Origin: CAVZLD01 sp964522605
Lineage (GTDB): Bacteria > Planctomycetota > Planctomycetia > Pirellulales > Pirellulaceae
DNA: 7,259 nucleotides
Reading direction: 5' to 3'
NCBI GenBank assembly: GCA_964522605.1
Contig: CAZFWV010000346.1
Location: 1 to 7,259, forward strand
In this document: in pieces, positions 1 to 6,805 of the stretch
Layout: every line of letters begins with the position of its first letter
Position numbering within the stretch: position 1 is the stretch's first letter
Notes under the pieces: generated by a model
The model's input: the letters and a program-made list of their open reading frames with translations, nothing else
Database searches by the model: none
What the model was told of the DNA's origin: nothing
Made by a program: the position numbers and the translations under genes

Positions 1-28
1 CTGAGAAGACAAATGAATACGCCATTCG

Positions 29-160
29 TCTGAGAAGCTGTTTGGAAAATGGGGTAGCACTGGCAATGCCAGTGTCTTTTCTCGATGTACCAACGGCACT
101 GGCAGAGCCAGTGGCACACTCGAGAGCTCCGTTTTTCGTATTTCCAAACACGTTCTAAGA
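29..160. repeat. REPIN-like composite: two hairpins inside inverted arms
   Basis: Outer arms at 29-48 and 141-160 are inverted copies matching at 17 of 20 positions, with the core tgtttggaaa exact. Between them are two hairpins with the same 7-bp stem, cactggc/gccagtg: 58-74 (loop aat) and 97-113 (loop aga). The first is preceded directly by GTAG (54-57), the foot tetranucleotide typical of REP sequences recognised by RAYT transposases. The second, read on the minus strand, is preceded by GTGC, so the two units face each other as in a REPIN or BIME. The element begins about 40 bp beyond the stop of the DUF3500 gene. It is seen directly as structure; the link to REP/RAYT is inference. It could also serve as an mRNA 3' end structure, although no T run follows. 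Confidence 0.75.
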
Positions 161-200
161 GAAGGCAGAGTCATCGTGTCATGTCAATCGTATGCGTTCA

Positions 201-1305
201 CTAGGCCTGATCGCGGATGTGAACCCACGTGTGAACGTGGGGTACACCGCGGAAGTACCAGACGGTGGTCGGACCTTCGACTTGCCAGACGTCCCACACG
301 CCGTCGTCGCCAATATCCTCATTCTTATAGAAGGAGAAATGAAGCTGATCGAAGCCGTTCTTGCGGATCAGGTTCATGGATTCCTGGCGGTCGACTTCGC
401 GGAAGGGCTTGAGTACGTCCTCCATCACCTTCTCCGCCAAGTCCCGTTGGTCTGCCGTAAGCTCACTGACGGGAATTCCGCGAATTCCTTCGGAATTGCC
501 CCGCACCTTGACGGTGTCCGTTCCATGCTCACCGCGAGAATCACCCAGCAGTGCCAGTTCACGCTGCTTACCATCCAACGCTTGAAACAGCTCGTTCGCC
601 CGTTTGGCCTGATACCAATAGACGTTGTCCTCGTGCTGCGGCGACTCGCGAAACGATCGAGCCGCATGGCCATAGAAAATCGGCCCACCAAAAGCGGCTC
701 CCGCCACACTGTCACCGTCGCATCGCCGCGTTACGTGCCGTCCGCTCAGCACGAACTCAAACTTGCCGGTGTTCGGCTCGCCAAAGAGAGCGATGGAACA
801 ATTCTCAAATCCACCGTCGTGTTCTACTTGCCCGAGCACTATTTGAGCATACTCGTCACTGTGCAGCTTGAGGAAAATCTGACGAATCAGATCTTGTTGA
901 TCTCGATTAAAACTCTCGCCAATCTGGGCTTTCGTGATTTGCCAGTTGGCTTCGATCTGTGAACGCAATGGGTCGTCAAAGGGAAGACAGCACTTGCCTT
1001 TCTGTTCTGCGTTCAAACTGTCGTAGAGCTGCTTCACGAGCGTCTCGGACGCATGATCCTGCAACTGCGGTTCTGCACCGTGCACCGAGTGACCGAAAGG
1101 ACCAGCGGATGCCGCGGCGATCCCTGCCGCACTCGCTGCAATGAATTCTCGTCGTGTAACGAGACGATGATCTGNNNNNNNNNNNNNNNNNNNNNNNNNN
1201 NNNNNNNNNNNNNNNNNNNNNNNNNNNNNNNNNNNNNNNNNNNNNNNNNNNNNNNNNNNNNNNNNNNNNNNNNNGATCTGAACCGTGAATTCTCTGGGCC
1301 ATCAT
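201..1305 (-). CDS. Tat-exported DUF3500 family protein (interrupted by N gap)
   Basis: The protein resembles the DUF3500 family, common in planctomycetes and of unknown biochemical role. Family-like stretches are LPFDDP near the N-terminus, FGEPNTGKFEFVLSGRH, CDGDSVAGAAFGGPIFYGHA, ANELFQALDGKQR, and the end GVWDVW...PHVHTWVHI. The longest uninterrupted frame begins at a GTG at 1085, but this is not the true start. The frame stays open to the N gap and encodes TRREFIAASAAGIAAA, a twin-arginine (Tat) signal peptide. Beyond the gap, the same strand offers GGAG (1311-1314), a 5-nt spacer and ATG ATG at 1305-1300, leading to MAQRIHGSD. Merging the two sides at the shared hexamer gatctg joins these in frame, giving about 332 residues with RR at 16-17. 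It is therefore predicted to be folded in the cytoplasm and exported. The family assignment comes from recalled sequence resemblance; closure of the gap is inference. Confidence 0.82.
1175..1274. other. Assembly gap (100 N)
   Basis: A run of exactly 100 N is the usual placeholder for a scaffold gap of unknown length. The bases on each side are identical (gatctg at 1169-1174 and 1275-1280), so the real gap may be zero with a 6-bp overlap between contigs. It lies in the signal-peptide region of the DUF3500 gene. Confidence 0.95.
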
Positions 1306-1310
1306 ATGGT

Positions 1311-1314
1311 CTCC
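1311..1314 (-). promoter_or_regulatory. Ribosome binding site for the DUF3500 gene
   Basis: GGAG on the minus strand stands 5 nt before a double ATG (1305-1303, 1302-1300). It supports a start beyond the N gap rather than the internal GTG at 1085. Confidence 0.65.
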
Positions 1315-1370
1315 GAAGTGATAGGGAGGAGCCTTACGAACGATGAGGTAATGACCGACAAGGCAGGCCA

Positions 1371-1659
1371 TTATTCATCACGGCGCAGTGCATGTAAACA
1401 GAAGGCGAGACAAAATTGTTGATATCCAGACTCCCGTTGGTCGTTCGAATTCATTGGCTGCGGTGCCATCAATTAAGCGACGGCAAAGACTCGCCACAGA
1501 GAACTTGTCGAAGTACCTGGCAAGAATTGCGTATCGCGAACGATGGAGGACTATTATTGAGGGCGGCGCAGTCAATGAACTAGGACGACCGACGGGAGTC
1601 CGGCATTTGTCGGTTTCGCGTGGTATTCTGAGCACCTTTGACCGCGCCGCAGTGAATAG
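1371..1659. repeat. Large imperfect palindrome, about 290 bp
   Basis: The stretch is close to its own reverse complement around a centre near 1515. The best arms are 1429-1474 and 1555-1600, matching at about 37 of 46 positions and including gactcccgt exact at the ends. Outer pieces at 1371-1394 and 1635-1658 also match (tattca followed by cggcgc). Distances from outer to inner arms differ by only 1 bp between the halves (57 versus 58), so the whole unit is symmetric and not just a short stem. Open frames on both strands therefore read alike (TPVGRSNSLAAVPSI and TPVGRPSSLTAPPSI; NELGRPTGV and NEFERPTGV). No ribosome binding site supports translation, so I treat both as by-products of the palindrome. 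It fills most of the space between the MutS-like gene and the DUF3500 gene. No transposase, terminal signature or target duplication is recognised. Confidence 0.7.
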
Positions 1660-1712
1660 AACAGGCGTATCGCCGGTCGAGTCTCTCCGGATCGCATTTT
1701 CGCGAGCCCCGG

Positions 1713-3602
1713 CTAGCCGGCTTCATCAACTAACCCGACAAGCCGCAGCAACTCCAGGGCATTCGTCGTCGTCGCCAGTCCGGATCGCATCTTGTAGTCG
1801 AAGGACATTGTTCGCTCGGCGCCCTGGCCGTGGATCGTCTCACGAAAATGAGCAGTCTGGCATCGGGGGGAAAGTTCTGGACTGCGTGCCAATTCCAGAT
1901 CGTGAGTTGAAACCGCTCCCATTGCATCGTTGCTGAGCAGACGCCCAATCACGCGCGACACCGCGATATGCCGCTCGGCCGAATTCGTTCCCTGCAAGAC
2001 CTCGTCCAGAAGAAACAACAAGCTGGTCGTGGAGTTCGCTCGGTATTGCAGCGATTGGTCAACAATCTCTTTCAAGCGTTTCAATTCGGCCATGAAGAAC
2101 GACACTCCCTGTTCCAACGAGTCCTGGATCCGCATACTGGTCGCCACCACCAAAGGCGGTAGGGACAATTGGCGAGCGCAGACCGGTCCACCCGCCTGAG
2201 CAAGCATGACATTGACACCGACCGCCCGCAGCAGTGTGCTCTTGCCCGACATGTTGGAGCCCGTCACCAACAAAAACGTGCCAGGAGGCCCAACCCGCAA
2301 GTCATTCCGCACACACACCTCATCGGGCAGCAACGGATGTCCCAGTTGGCGTGCTTCGAGGTTGACTTCGCCGTCCTCGAATGGCACAGGCCATGCCCAG
2401 TCCGGATGATCGTGGGCCAACGCCGCGAGCGAAGCCATGCATTCCAACTGTCCGACGGCTCGAAACCACCGGCGCACGTGAGACCCATTGCGCCGCTGCC
2501 AGAATTCGAGTAGCGACAAGACGTGAAAGTCCAGCAGGAAGGCAAACTGAAATATCATGTGCAGCACGCCCAACAAACCCGCGCGTCGCAACATGGCCAG
2601 CTTCATGATCCGGCCTAAGGCCTTCATGTGGCGCAGCGATTCCCCCGGCACTGAACCCATTTCGCTTTTGAGTCGCGCAAACCACGCGGTATCCTCTGGC
2701 AACGCATCGACGAGTTCAAAGAGCCGATAATAATGCACCACTTCGTTATGTTTGGAGTCGACCGAGTCGAAAATCTCATGAACCTGGCTCGTGAACAGCA
2801 CATTGACGAGCACGTTGATCAGTACCAGTCCCACAAACACCATGTAGGTCAAAACGGCTGAGATAACTCCGGTGAAACCCAAAGTCAAAGTGGTGACGAC
2901 GGCGAGCAATAGAATCCTGGTCGTCCACTTCAGCCAAGGACGCGCAGACAGCCAGGGCGTGCTCTCGGCCCATTCCAGAAAAGACGCCGGCCCGGTGTCA
3001 CTCGCCGCCACGAGATTTCCACACAAGTCGAGTTCTTCGCGAAAGTCCCGCATGTCCGCCAGGTGTTGCGCCGCCTGTTGGCGCGTACGTATTTCGTCCA
3101 CGGATGCGCCGTGGAGCAGCCAGTCGCGCAACTCAACAATTCCTAGCGGAGTGTGCGCGCAACAAATCAGTTGAAACAGCGAGGCATCACCCAGCAGATC
3201 AAGGTCTCTGACCACGGCCTCATCCCGCTCTGGGGTCGACACCGAAGGGACCGAAACGCGACGCCAGTCTCGCGCGATGCGGTACAGTTGCCGCAGGTTG
3301 AATCGGCGACGAACGGACATAATGTTCGCGCGATCGATGATCTTCTCATGGTACGCGACCAGACCGATGAAAACGGTCAACGCCACCGCTGCTCCTGCCC
3401 AAAGCCAGCGCCGATCAATGTCGCCCAGCCAAGCCCAGCCAAGCACAATCGCCGCCGTGAAAAAAGTCACACCGCGCAGACGAGAGATCGTGATGCTACG
3501 ACGGTGGAGGACAGCCAGATCGCGATCGTATTCCAAGATTCGCTGACGATAAAAATCCGTCCGCGAGTGTTCCGGCCGCTCGGATGAATTCCGTATTGCC
3601 AA
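1713..3602 (-). CDS. Membrane-anchored MutS-like ATPase (MutS domain V protein)
   Basis: The protein has 629 residues from the TTG at 3602. The C-terminal third is a MutS-type ABC ATPase: Walker A GSNMSGKST at 448-456, the following SFFMAEL helix near 501-507, Walker B LLFLLDE with D533/E534 followed by the GTNSAER signature, and the STH switch histidine near 567. The central part (about 128-390) resembles the MutS core/lever region (DLDLLGDASLFQLI, then RDWLL and RTRQQA). The mismatch-recognition domain I and connector of true MutS are absent. Hydrophobic segments at about 41-59, 65-84 and 229-270 (long enough for two passes) predict a membrane anchor, and another hydrophobic stretch lies near 343-365. 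Canonical mismatch repair is therefore unlikely and the role is unknown. Start: GAGGAG at 3611-3616 touches a GTG at 3611 but sits 8 nt before TTG 3602, so TTG is preferred. The stop codon lies inside the palindrome ccggctagccgg (1709-1720). Confidence 0.9.
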   Translation of the reverse strand: MAIRNSSERPEHSRTDFYRQRILEYDRDLAVLHRRSITISRLRGVTFFTAAIVLGWAWLGDIDRRWLWAGAAVALTVFIGLVAYHEKIIDRANIMSVRRRFNLRQLYRIARDWRRVSVPSVSTPERDEAVVRDLDLLGDASLFQLICCAHTPLGIVELRDWLLHGASVDEIRTRQQAAQHLADMRDFREELDLCGNLVAASDTGPASFLEWAESTPWLSARPWLKWTTRILLLAVVTTLTLGFTGVISAVLTYMVFVGLVLINVLVNVLFTSQVHEIFDSVDSKHNEVVHYYRLFELVDALPEDTAWFARLKSEMGSVPGESLRHMKALGRIMKLAMLRRAGLLGVLHMIFQFAFLLDFHVLSLLEFWQRRNGSHVRRWFRAVGQLECMASLAALAHDHPDWAWPVPFEDGEVNLEARQLGHPLLPDEVCVRNDLRVGPPGTFLLVTGSNMSGKSTLLRAVGVNVMLAQAGGPVCARQLSLPPLVVATSMRIQDSLEQGVSFFMAELKRLKEIVDQSLQYRANSTTSLLFLLDEVLQGTNSAERHIAVSRVIGRLLSNDAMGAVSTHDLELARSPELSPRCQTAHFRETIHGQGAERTMSFDYKMRSGLATTTNALELLRLVGLVDEAG

Positions 3603-3610
3603 ATTCGACA

Positions 3611-3616
3611 CTCCTC
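3611..3616 (-). promoter_or_regulatory. Ribosome binding site deciding the MutS-like start
   Basis: GAGGAG on the minus strand overlaps the first base of the upstream GTG codon, which leaves no spacer for that start. It is 8 nt from the in-frame TTG at 3602-3600, a normal distance. The choice changes only three residues. Confidence 0.5.
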
Positions 3617-3629
3617 ATGGCGTCTGTTG

Positions 3630-3785
3630 CTACAAGTTCTGAACGACGACCTGCCGCAGGATGCGAGGGGCCACAGACCATAACGTGGTGCTTCCGATCA
3701 CCGGCAGAATGACACCGCCGGCTTCCTGCCCATCATACATCTCATTCGCGGTGCGGAGGTCCCCCGTCGTGACCAGGCAAACCAT
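3630..3785 (-). pseudogene. Possible small CDS or gene remnant (51 codons)
   Basis: A short minus-strand frame opens at ATG 3785 and ends with TAG at 3630, only about 28 nt before the MutS-like start and in the same direction. Its codons are strongly GC-biased at the third position (about three quarters by hand count), as in a real high-GC gene, and it reads smoothly (GDLRTANEMYDGQEAGGVIL, then WSVAPRILRQVVVQNL). No ribosome binding site precedes the ATG. The frame stays open further upstream, into the region antisense to the PEP-CTERM gene, but the coding character fades there. It may be the C-terminal remnant of a lost gene, a small leader gene for the MutS-like protein, or chance. I do not recognise a family. 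Confidence 0.3.
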
Positions 3786-3790
3786 GGAAG

Positions 3791-3795
3791 AGGAG
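3791..3795 (+). promoter_or_regulatory. Upstream ribosome binding site, alternative start at 3802
   Basis: AGGAG followed by a 6-nt spacer leads to ATG 3802, in frame with the PEP-CTERM gene. Starting here would add 43 residues (MRIRRRFDLFLGNHDA...) before the signal peptide. Codon bias in the extension is weaker than in the gene body, so I treat it as a second, less likely start or a leader. Confidence 0.35.
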
Positions 3796-3917
3796 TGAAA
3801 TATGAGGATCCGACGAAGATTTGATCTGTTTCTCGGGAACCACGACGCGAGGCTCGTCGGATTTGGTAAACTTCCGTTCGTCGCCAGCGTTGAGTTAACG
3901 TGCCGAACGGACCTTGC

Positions 3918-3922
3918 AGGAG
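3918..3922 (+). promoter_or_regulatory. Ribosome binding site of the PEP-CTERM gene
   Basis: AGGAG with an 8-nt spacer precedes ATG 3931, which opens directly on a classic signal peptide. This supports 3931 as the main start. Confidence 0.65.
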
Positions 3923-3930
3923 ACAGAACA

Positions 3931-5814
3931 ATGACACGGCATCTAAGAACCCAGTTCCTGGTCTTTGCCTTCTTGCTCGTGCCGATCGTCGGGCTCGCCG
4001 AGCCTCCCGAACCGATTCCTCCAACGAACCCAGAGGTTCCCGAGGAATCGCTGCCAGGCACGTATCCCGAGTTGGTAACGGCGGCCAACGTCAACATCGC
4101 GCCGATTCCCGGCAGCGTTCTGGACGGCAACAACTCGAATAACCTGCGAGTGACTTTTCCTTCGGCAGGCCCCATCGCCTGGACAGAATCACGACATAAC
4201 GAGGGCGATGTCGCGATGATGATCGGGCCGTTTGCCCCCGAAGATCCCAGTTACTATCCACCGAATGCGTATGTCAACGACTACAAACCGTTGGCAGATG
4301 GACAACCTTTCGCCAATACGACGTTGGCGTGGCGAGTGAACCGAGATCGCGGTGCACTGCTGGCAACGGTGCGCCACAACGGCGTTGATCAACAGGATCT
4401 CGTCGGTGGTAGTCCGTTGGGAGTTAAGCATGGAGTGGCCTATTTCAATGCCGATTTGGGGCAGGGCTGGGGCTTCCGCATGAACGATGGCGTGTTCGAC
4501 AACGGCGGCGCCGGATCAGCGGACCTGCAAATGGGCGTGGCCGGGAATGCCGATGAAGCGTCCTTCGATACGGGGGTTGCCTTCTTTCCCTATGATCAGG
4601 GGTGGCTGGGCGCCTGGGTGGCCGCGCCCCAGGACGAAGGCGATGCGACGTTCAATCACGGGAATCTCGATTTGGATCCCGAGACCGTGCAATGGTACCC
4701 ACTCGACGACGAAGACATCTTCGCCGGTGCTCTCGCACGAGTGGATCTGCCGAACGTCAACTCGGCCACCGATGGGATGTTGTTCGTGGCCGCAACGAAC
4801 GGTGGCAACGCCACGAACATCGCGGCCGGGAGTCCGAACGACGGAGGCTGGATCGTCTCGGTTCGCGAAGACAATGACATCGACTTAACGGGGCAGACAG
4901 TCGTCACCAACAACGAGAATGACTTTCAGTTCCTCTACGTACCCTATTCCGCCGGCGGGCTCATCGGGGGGCTTGTTGATGGGTCAGACGGATCACTCGT
5001 GACCGGCGCTGGCGATTCGAACTTCTCTCTGACACGTCGCTCCGCGGGTGAATACGCGCTGTCCGTCCTCGCTGCCGATGGTCAGACCAAGTTGTCGGAA
5101 GACGACGGAATGCTGATCCTCTCCGTGGCCGGCACGATGGCCGACAATCCGGAGCTTCCCGGCCGTGCGTTCTTGTCGTACGAGTTTGAGTCGGAAAGTG
5201 GAGACTTTGTGATCCAGTCGCGTGAACTGGTCGACATCAATAACCCGGCGCAAAGTGAGAATGCTCTCGGCGATGTGTTCGCTCTGCTGGATTCGGACTT
5301 CTACTTCGCGTTCGTCGATTTCCGAAACCCGCTGACGCCCGAACCAGGGCCCTCCGTTCGGGGAGACTACGATGGTGACGGGCTGCTGACGGCTGCCGAT
5401 CTCGACCTGCAGGCCTCCGTCGGCATCGCCACGCAGAATCTGGCGTACGACCTGAATGGGGACGGCATTGTGAATTTTGACGGTGACCGCATTGAGTGGC
5501 TGCACGACCTTAAGATGACCTGGGTCGGCGACTCGAACCTCGATCGCAAATTCGACACCCAAGACCTCGTCGCAGTGCTGCAGGCCGGGCTTTATGAAAC
5601 GGATCAGCCGGCCGCTTGGGCGACCGGCGACTGGAATGGAGACCTGAAGTTCAACACGTCGGACCTCGTGGCTGCCCTTCAGGAAGGCGGTTATGAGCGC
5701 GGCGTCTATCCCGGTGAGGCGGCGGCACTTGCGGTACCAGAACCGAATGCCCTCGCTCTGAGCCTCGCGGGATTAGCTAGCCTGCTCCTTGCGGCTGGCC
5801 GACGCCAGAAATAG
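3931..5814 (+). CDS. Exported protein with dockerin-like repeats and PEP-CTERM sorting tail
   Basis: The protein has 627 residues. Residues 1-23 form a signal peptide: MTRHLRTQ, a hydrophobic core (FLVFAFLLVPIVG), and likely cleavage after GLA. Residues 24-475 form a large acidic extracellular region, rich in Asp, Gly and Asn, with no family I recognise. From about 478 there are two pairs of dockerin/EF-hand-like calcium loops: DYDGDGLLTAAD (479-490), DLNGDGIVNFDGD (507-519), DSNLDRKFDTQD (534-545) and DWNGDLKFNTSD (567-578). The second pair is less canonical. The C-terminus has VPEP at 602-605, a hydrophobic helix (ALALSLAGLASLLLAAG) and RRQK, the PEP-CTERM layout recognised by exosortase. 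The protein is thus predicted to pass through Sec and be sorted to the cell surface. No exosortase gene lies in the window. An in-frame ATG at 3802 with its own AGGAG could add 43 residues. Confidence 0.88.
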   Translation: MTRHLRTQFLVFAFLLVPIVGLAEPPEPIPPTNPEVPEESLPGTYPELVTAANVNIAPIPGSVLDGNNSNNLRVTFPSAGPIAWTESRHNEGDVAMMIGPFAPEDPSYYPPNAYVNDYKPLADGQPFANTTLAWRVNRDRGALLATVRHNGVDQQDLVGGSPLGVKHGVAYFNADLGQGWGFRMNDGVFDNGGAGSADLQMGVAGNADEASFDTGVAFFPYDQGWLGAWVAAPQDEGDATFNHGNLDLDPETVQWYPLDDEDIFAGALARVDLPNVNSATDGMLFVAATNGGNATNIAAGSPNDGGWIVSVREDNDIDLTGQTVVTNNENDFQFLYVPYSAGGLIGGLVDGSDGSLVTGAGDSNFSLTRRSAGEYALSVLAADGQTKLSEDDGMLILSVAGTMADNPELPGRAFLSYEFESESGDFVIQSRELVDINNPAQSENALGDVFALLDSDFYFAFVDFRNPLTPEPGPSVRGDYDGDGLLTAADLDLQASVGIATQNLAYDLNGDGIVNFDGDRIEWLHDLKMTWVGDSNLDRKFDTQDLVAVLQAGLYETDQPAAWATGDWNGDLKFNTSDLVAALQEGGYERGVYPGEAAALAVPEPNALALSLAGLASLLLAAGRRQK

Positions 5815-5851
5815 CAGCAGAATGTACCGGTCCAGGCTTTGTCGCAAGACT

Positions 5852-6043
5852 GTAGGCCGACTTGAGGTACGTGTTTAGCCTGCTTGCACTGCGATTAATA
5901 GCCGAGTTCTCCCGTATGTAGCCGAAGTCGTGAGACTTCGGAGGTTCGGGGGTGGGATCCGAATTCTCACGAATTCGGCTACGCAGCAAACTTTGTCCAG
6001 TGCATGCAGACTAAACACATACACTTGAGACAAGTCGGCCTAC
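5852..6043. repeat. Nested inverted-repeat element with GTAG-footed hairpin pair
   Basis: The ends are perfect 13-bp inverted repeats: gtaggccgacttg (5852-5864) and its complement (6031-6043). Inside, gtgtttagcctgcttgcact (5871-5890) matches the complement of 5999-6018 at 18 of 20 positions. At the core are two facing units, 5918-5941 and 5959-5982, that match as inverted copies at 22 of 24 positions. Each is GTAG followed by an 8-bp stem and a 4-nt loop (gtga in that orientation): ccgaagtc/gacttcgg and ccgaattc/gaattcgg. The two differences between copies fall at positions that pair with each other, so both stems remain perfect. The GTAG foot and facing pair match the REP doublet (REPIN) pattern associated with RAYT transposases. 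The element occupies nearly all the space between two convergent genes and could also stop transcription from both sides, though no T run is present. Confidence 0.85.
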
Positions 6044-6061
6044 GTTGACCGTCGATCCGGT

Positions 6062-6799
6062 TTAGCCACCGAAGACCTCTCGCATGGCAATGGACAGTGC
6101 GCCCAAGGCCGACTCTCCATCACCCGTAAAGCTGGAGCCATGCATGATCGCGAGTGTCTTCGGCTTCAGATCGGCCAGCTTCTTAAGAATGCCCTCCGTC
6201 TTCGGCGTATAGGGGATATAGTCGGCCAGGGGACTCACCTGCATCTGACGCATGGTCGCCCGTACACGCTCGGATAAGTCGCTCTCAATGAGCGGTTCGA
6301 CGTTGCCGGTATGGTGAAACAGGTCCGAGCAGAATAACGTCCGCTCCGTTTCTTCGAACAGCAGACCGGCGTCCCAACCATGAGGAAGATGGGCCGTCGA
6401 GCAGAATCGAAATCGATACTGGCCCGTGTTCAATACTTCGCCGTCGCTCATACCCTTTGGTATCCGGACCGCAAAGTCGTTGACGTTGACCATCGCCGAA
6501 ACGAGGCTACACACGGGCTCCGCGCGCGGAGCGGCATCGAGCCACAGGTTGAGTGCTCCGCACTCGTCGGACTCGAAATGGCTGAATGCGATCCAGCGGA
6601 TTTCTGTAGGGTCGATCACCTGCGCGATCGCCTTCTGGAGCAGTGGAAAGCTCGACTTGTAGCCCGTCGTAAAGAGAAGCGGCTGCTCGTCCCGAACCAG
6701 GAAGAAATTGAACTGGAGGTCAATCTCCGGCGCGTACAAGCAGAACCGGAATACGTCGGTAGCGATCTCCGAGACGGACGGGGGGTGGAAGGCGAACAT
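6062..6799 (-). CDS. MBL-fold metalloprotein, flavodiiron-type (ODP-like) single domain
   Basis: The protein has 245 residues from the ATG at 6799. Numbered from this ATG, metal-site motifs of the flavodiiron/ODP branch of the metallo-beta-lactamase fold are in order: H74-F-E76-S-D78 (HxExD), a histidine region TAHLPHGWD (H137, H140), LFCSDLF with D159, and IMHGSS with H220. The HxExD form, instead of HxHxDH, points to a di-iron site and oxygen or NO chemistry rather than hydrolysis. The residue after D78 is Glu where flavodiiron proteins usually have His, so one metal ligand may differ. There is no flavodoxin or rubredoxin domain, so an electron donor would have to be a separate protein, or the protein may be a sensor or have another role. 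No signal peptide is seen, so it is probably cytoplasmic. A TTG at 6811 in the same frame overlaps the ribosome binding site and is rejected. The actual substrate is unknown. Confidence 0.85.
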   Translation of the reverse strand: MFAFHPPSVSEIATDVFRFCLYAPEIDLQFNFFLVRDEQPLLFTTGYKSSFPLLQKAIAQVIDPTEIRWIAFSHFESDECGALNLWLDAAPRAEPVCSLVSAMVNVNDFAVRIPKGMSDGEVLNTGQYRFRFCSTAHLPHGWDAGLLFEETERTLFCSDLFHHTGNVEPLIESDLSERVRATMRQMQVSPLADYIPYTPKTEGILKKLADLKPKTLAIMHGSSFTGDGESALGALSIAMREVFGG

Positions 6800-6805
6800 G
6801 GGAAT

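Noticed and set aside
29..160. CRISPR array
   Set aside because: The two hairpin units are in inverted orientation with differing flanks. There are not three or more direct repeats with equal spacers.
192..962. Long plus-strand open frame of 256 codons
   Set aside because: It lies exactly antisense to the DUF3500 gene, which has family motifs, a signal peptide and a good start. The plus frame has none and is a shadow of high-GC coding sequence.
1371..1659. Integron attC site or tRNA-type RNA
   Set aside because: It is much longer than attC sites, the core RYYYAAC/GTTRRRY pairing is not evident, and no integrase or cloverleaf is present.
3630..4175. 181-codon minus-strand frame across the start of the PEP-CTERM gene
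   Set aside because: Its upstream two thirds is antisense to the signal peptide and body of the PEP-CTERM gene. Only the last 51 codons have gene-like composition, so only these are kept as a possible remnant.
5777..5989. Minus-strand frame reading RIRENS and YIRENS
   Set aside because: The repeated peptide comes from the hairpin repeats and the frame runs into the 3' end of the PEP-CTERM gene. It is a repeat artefact.
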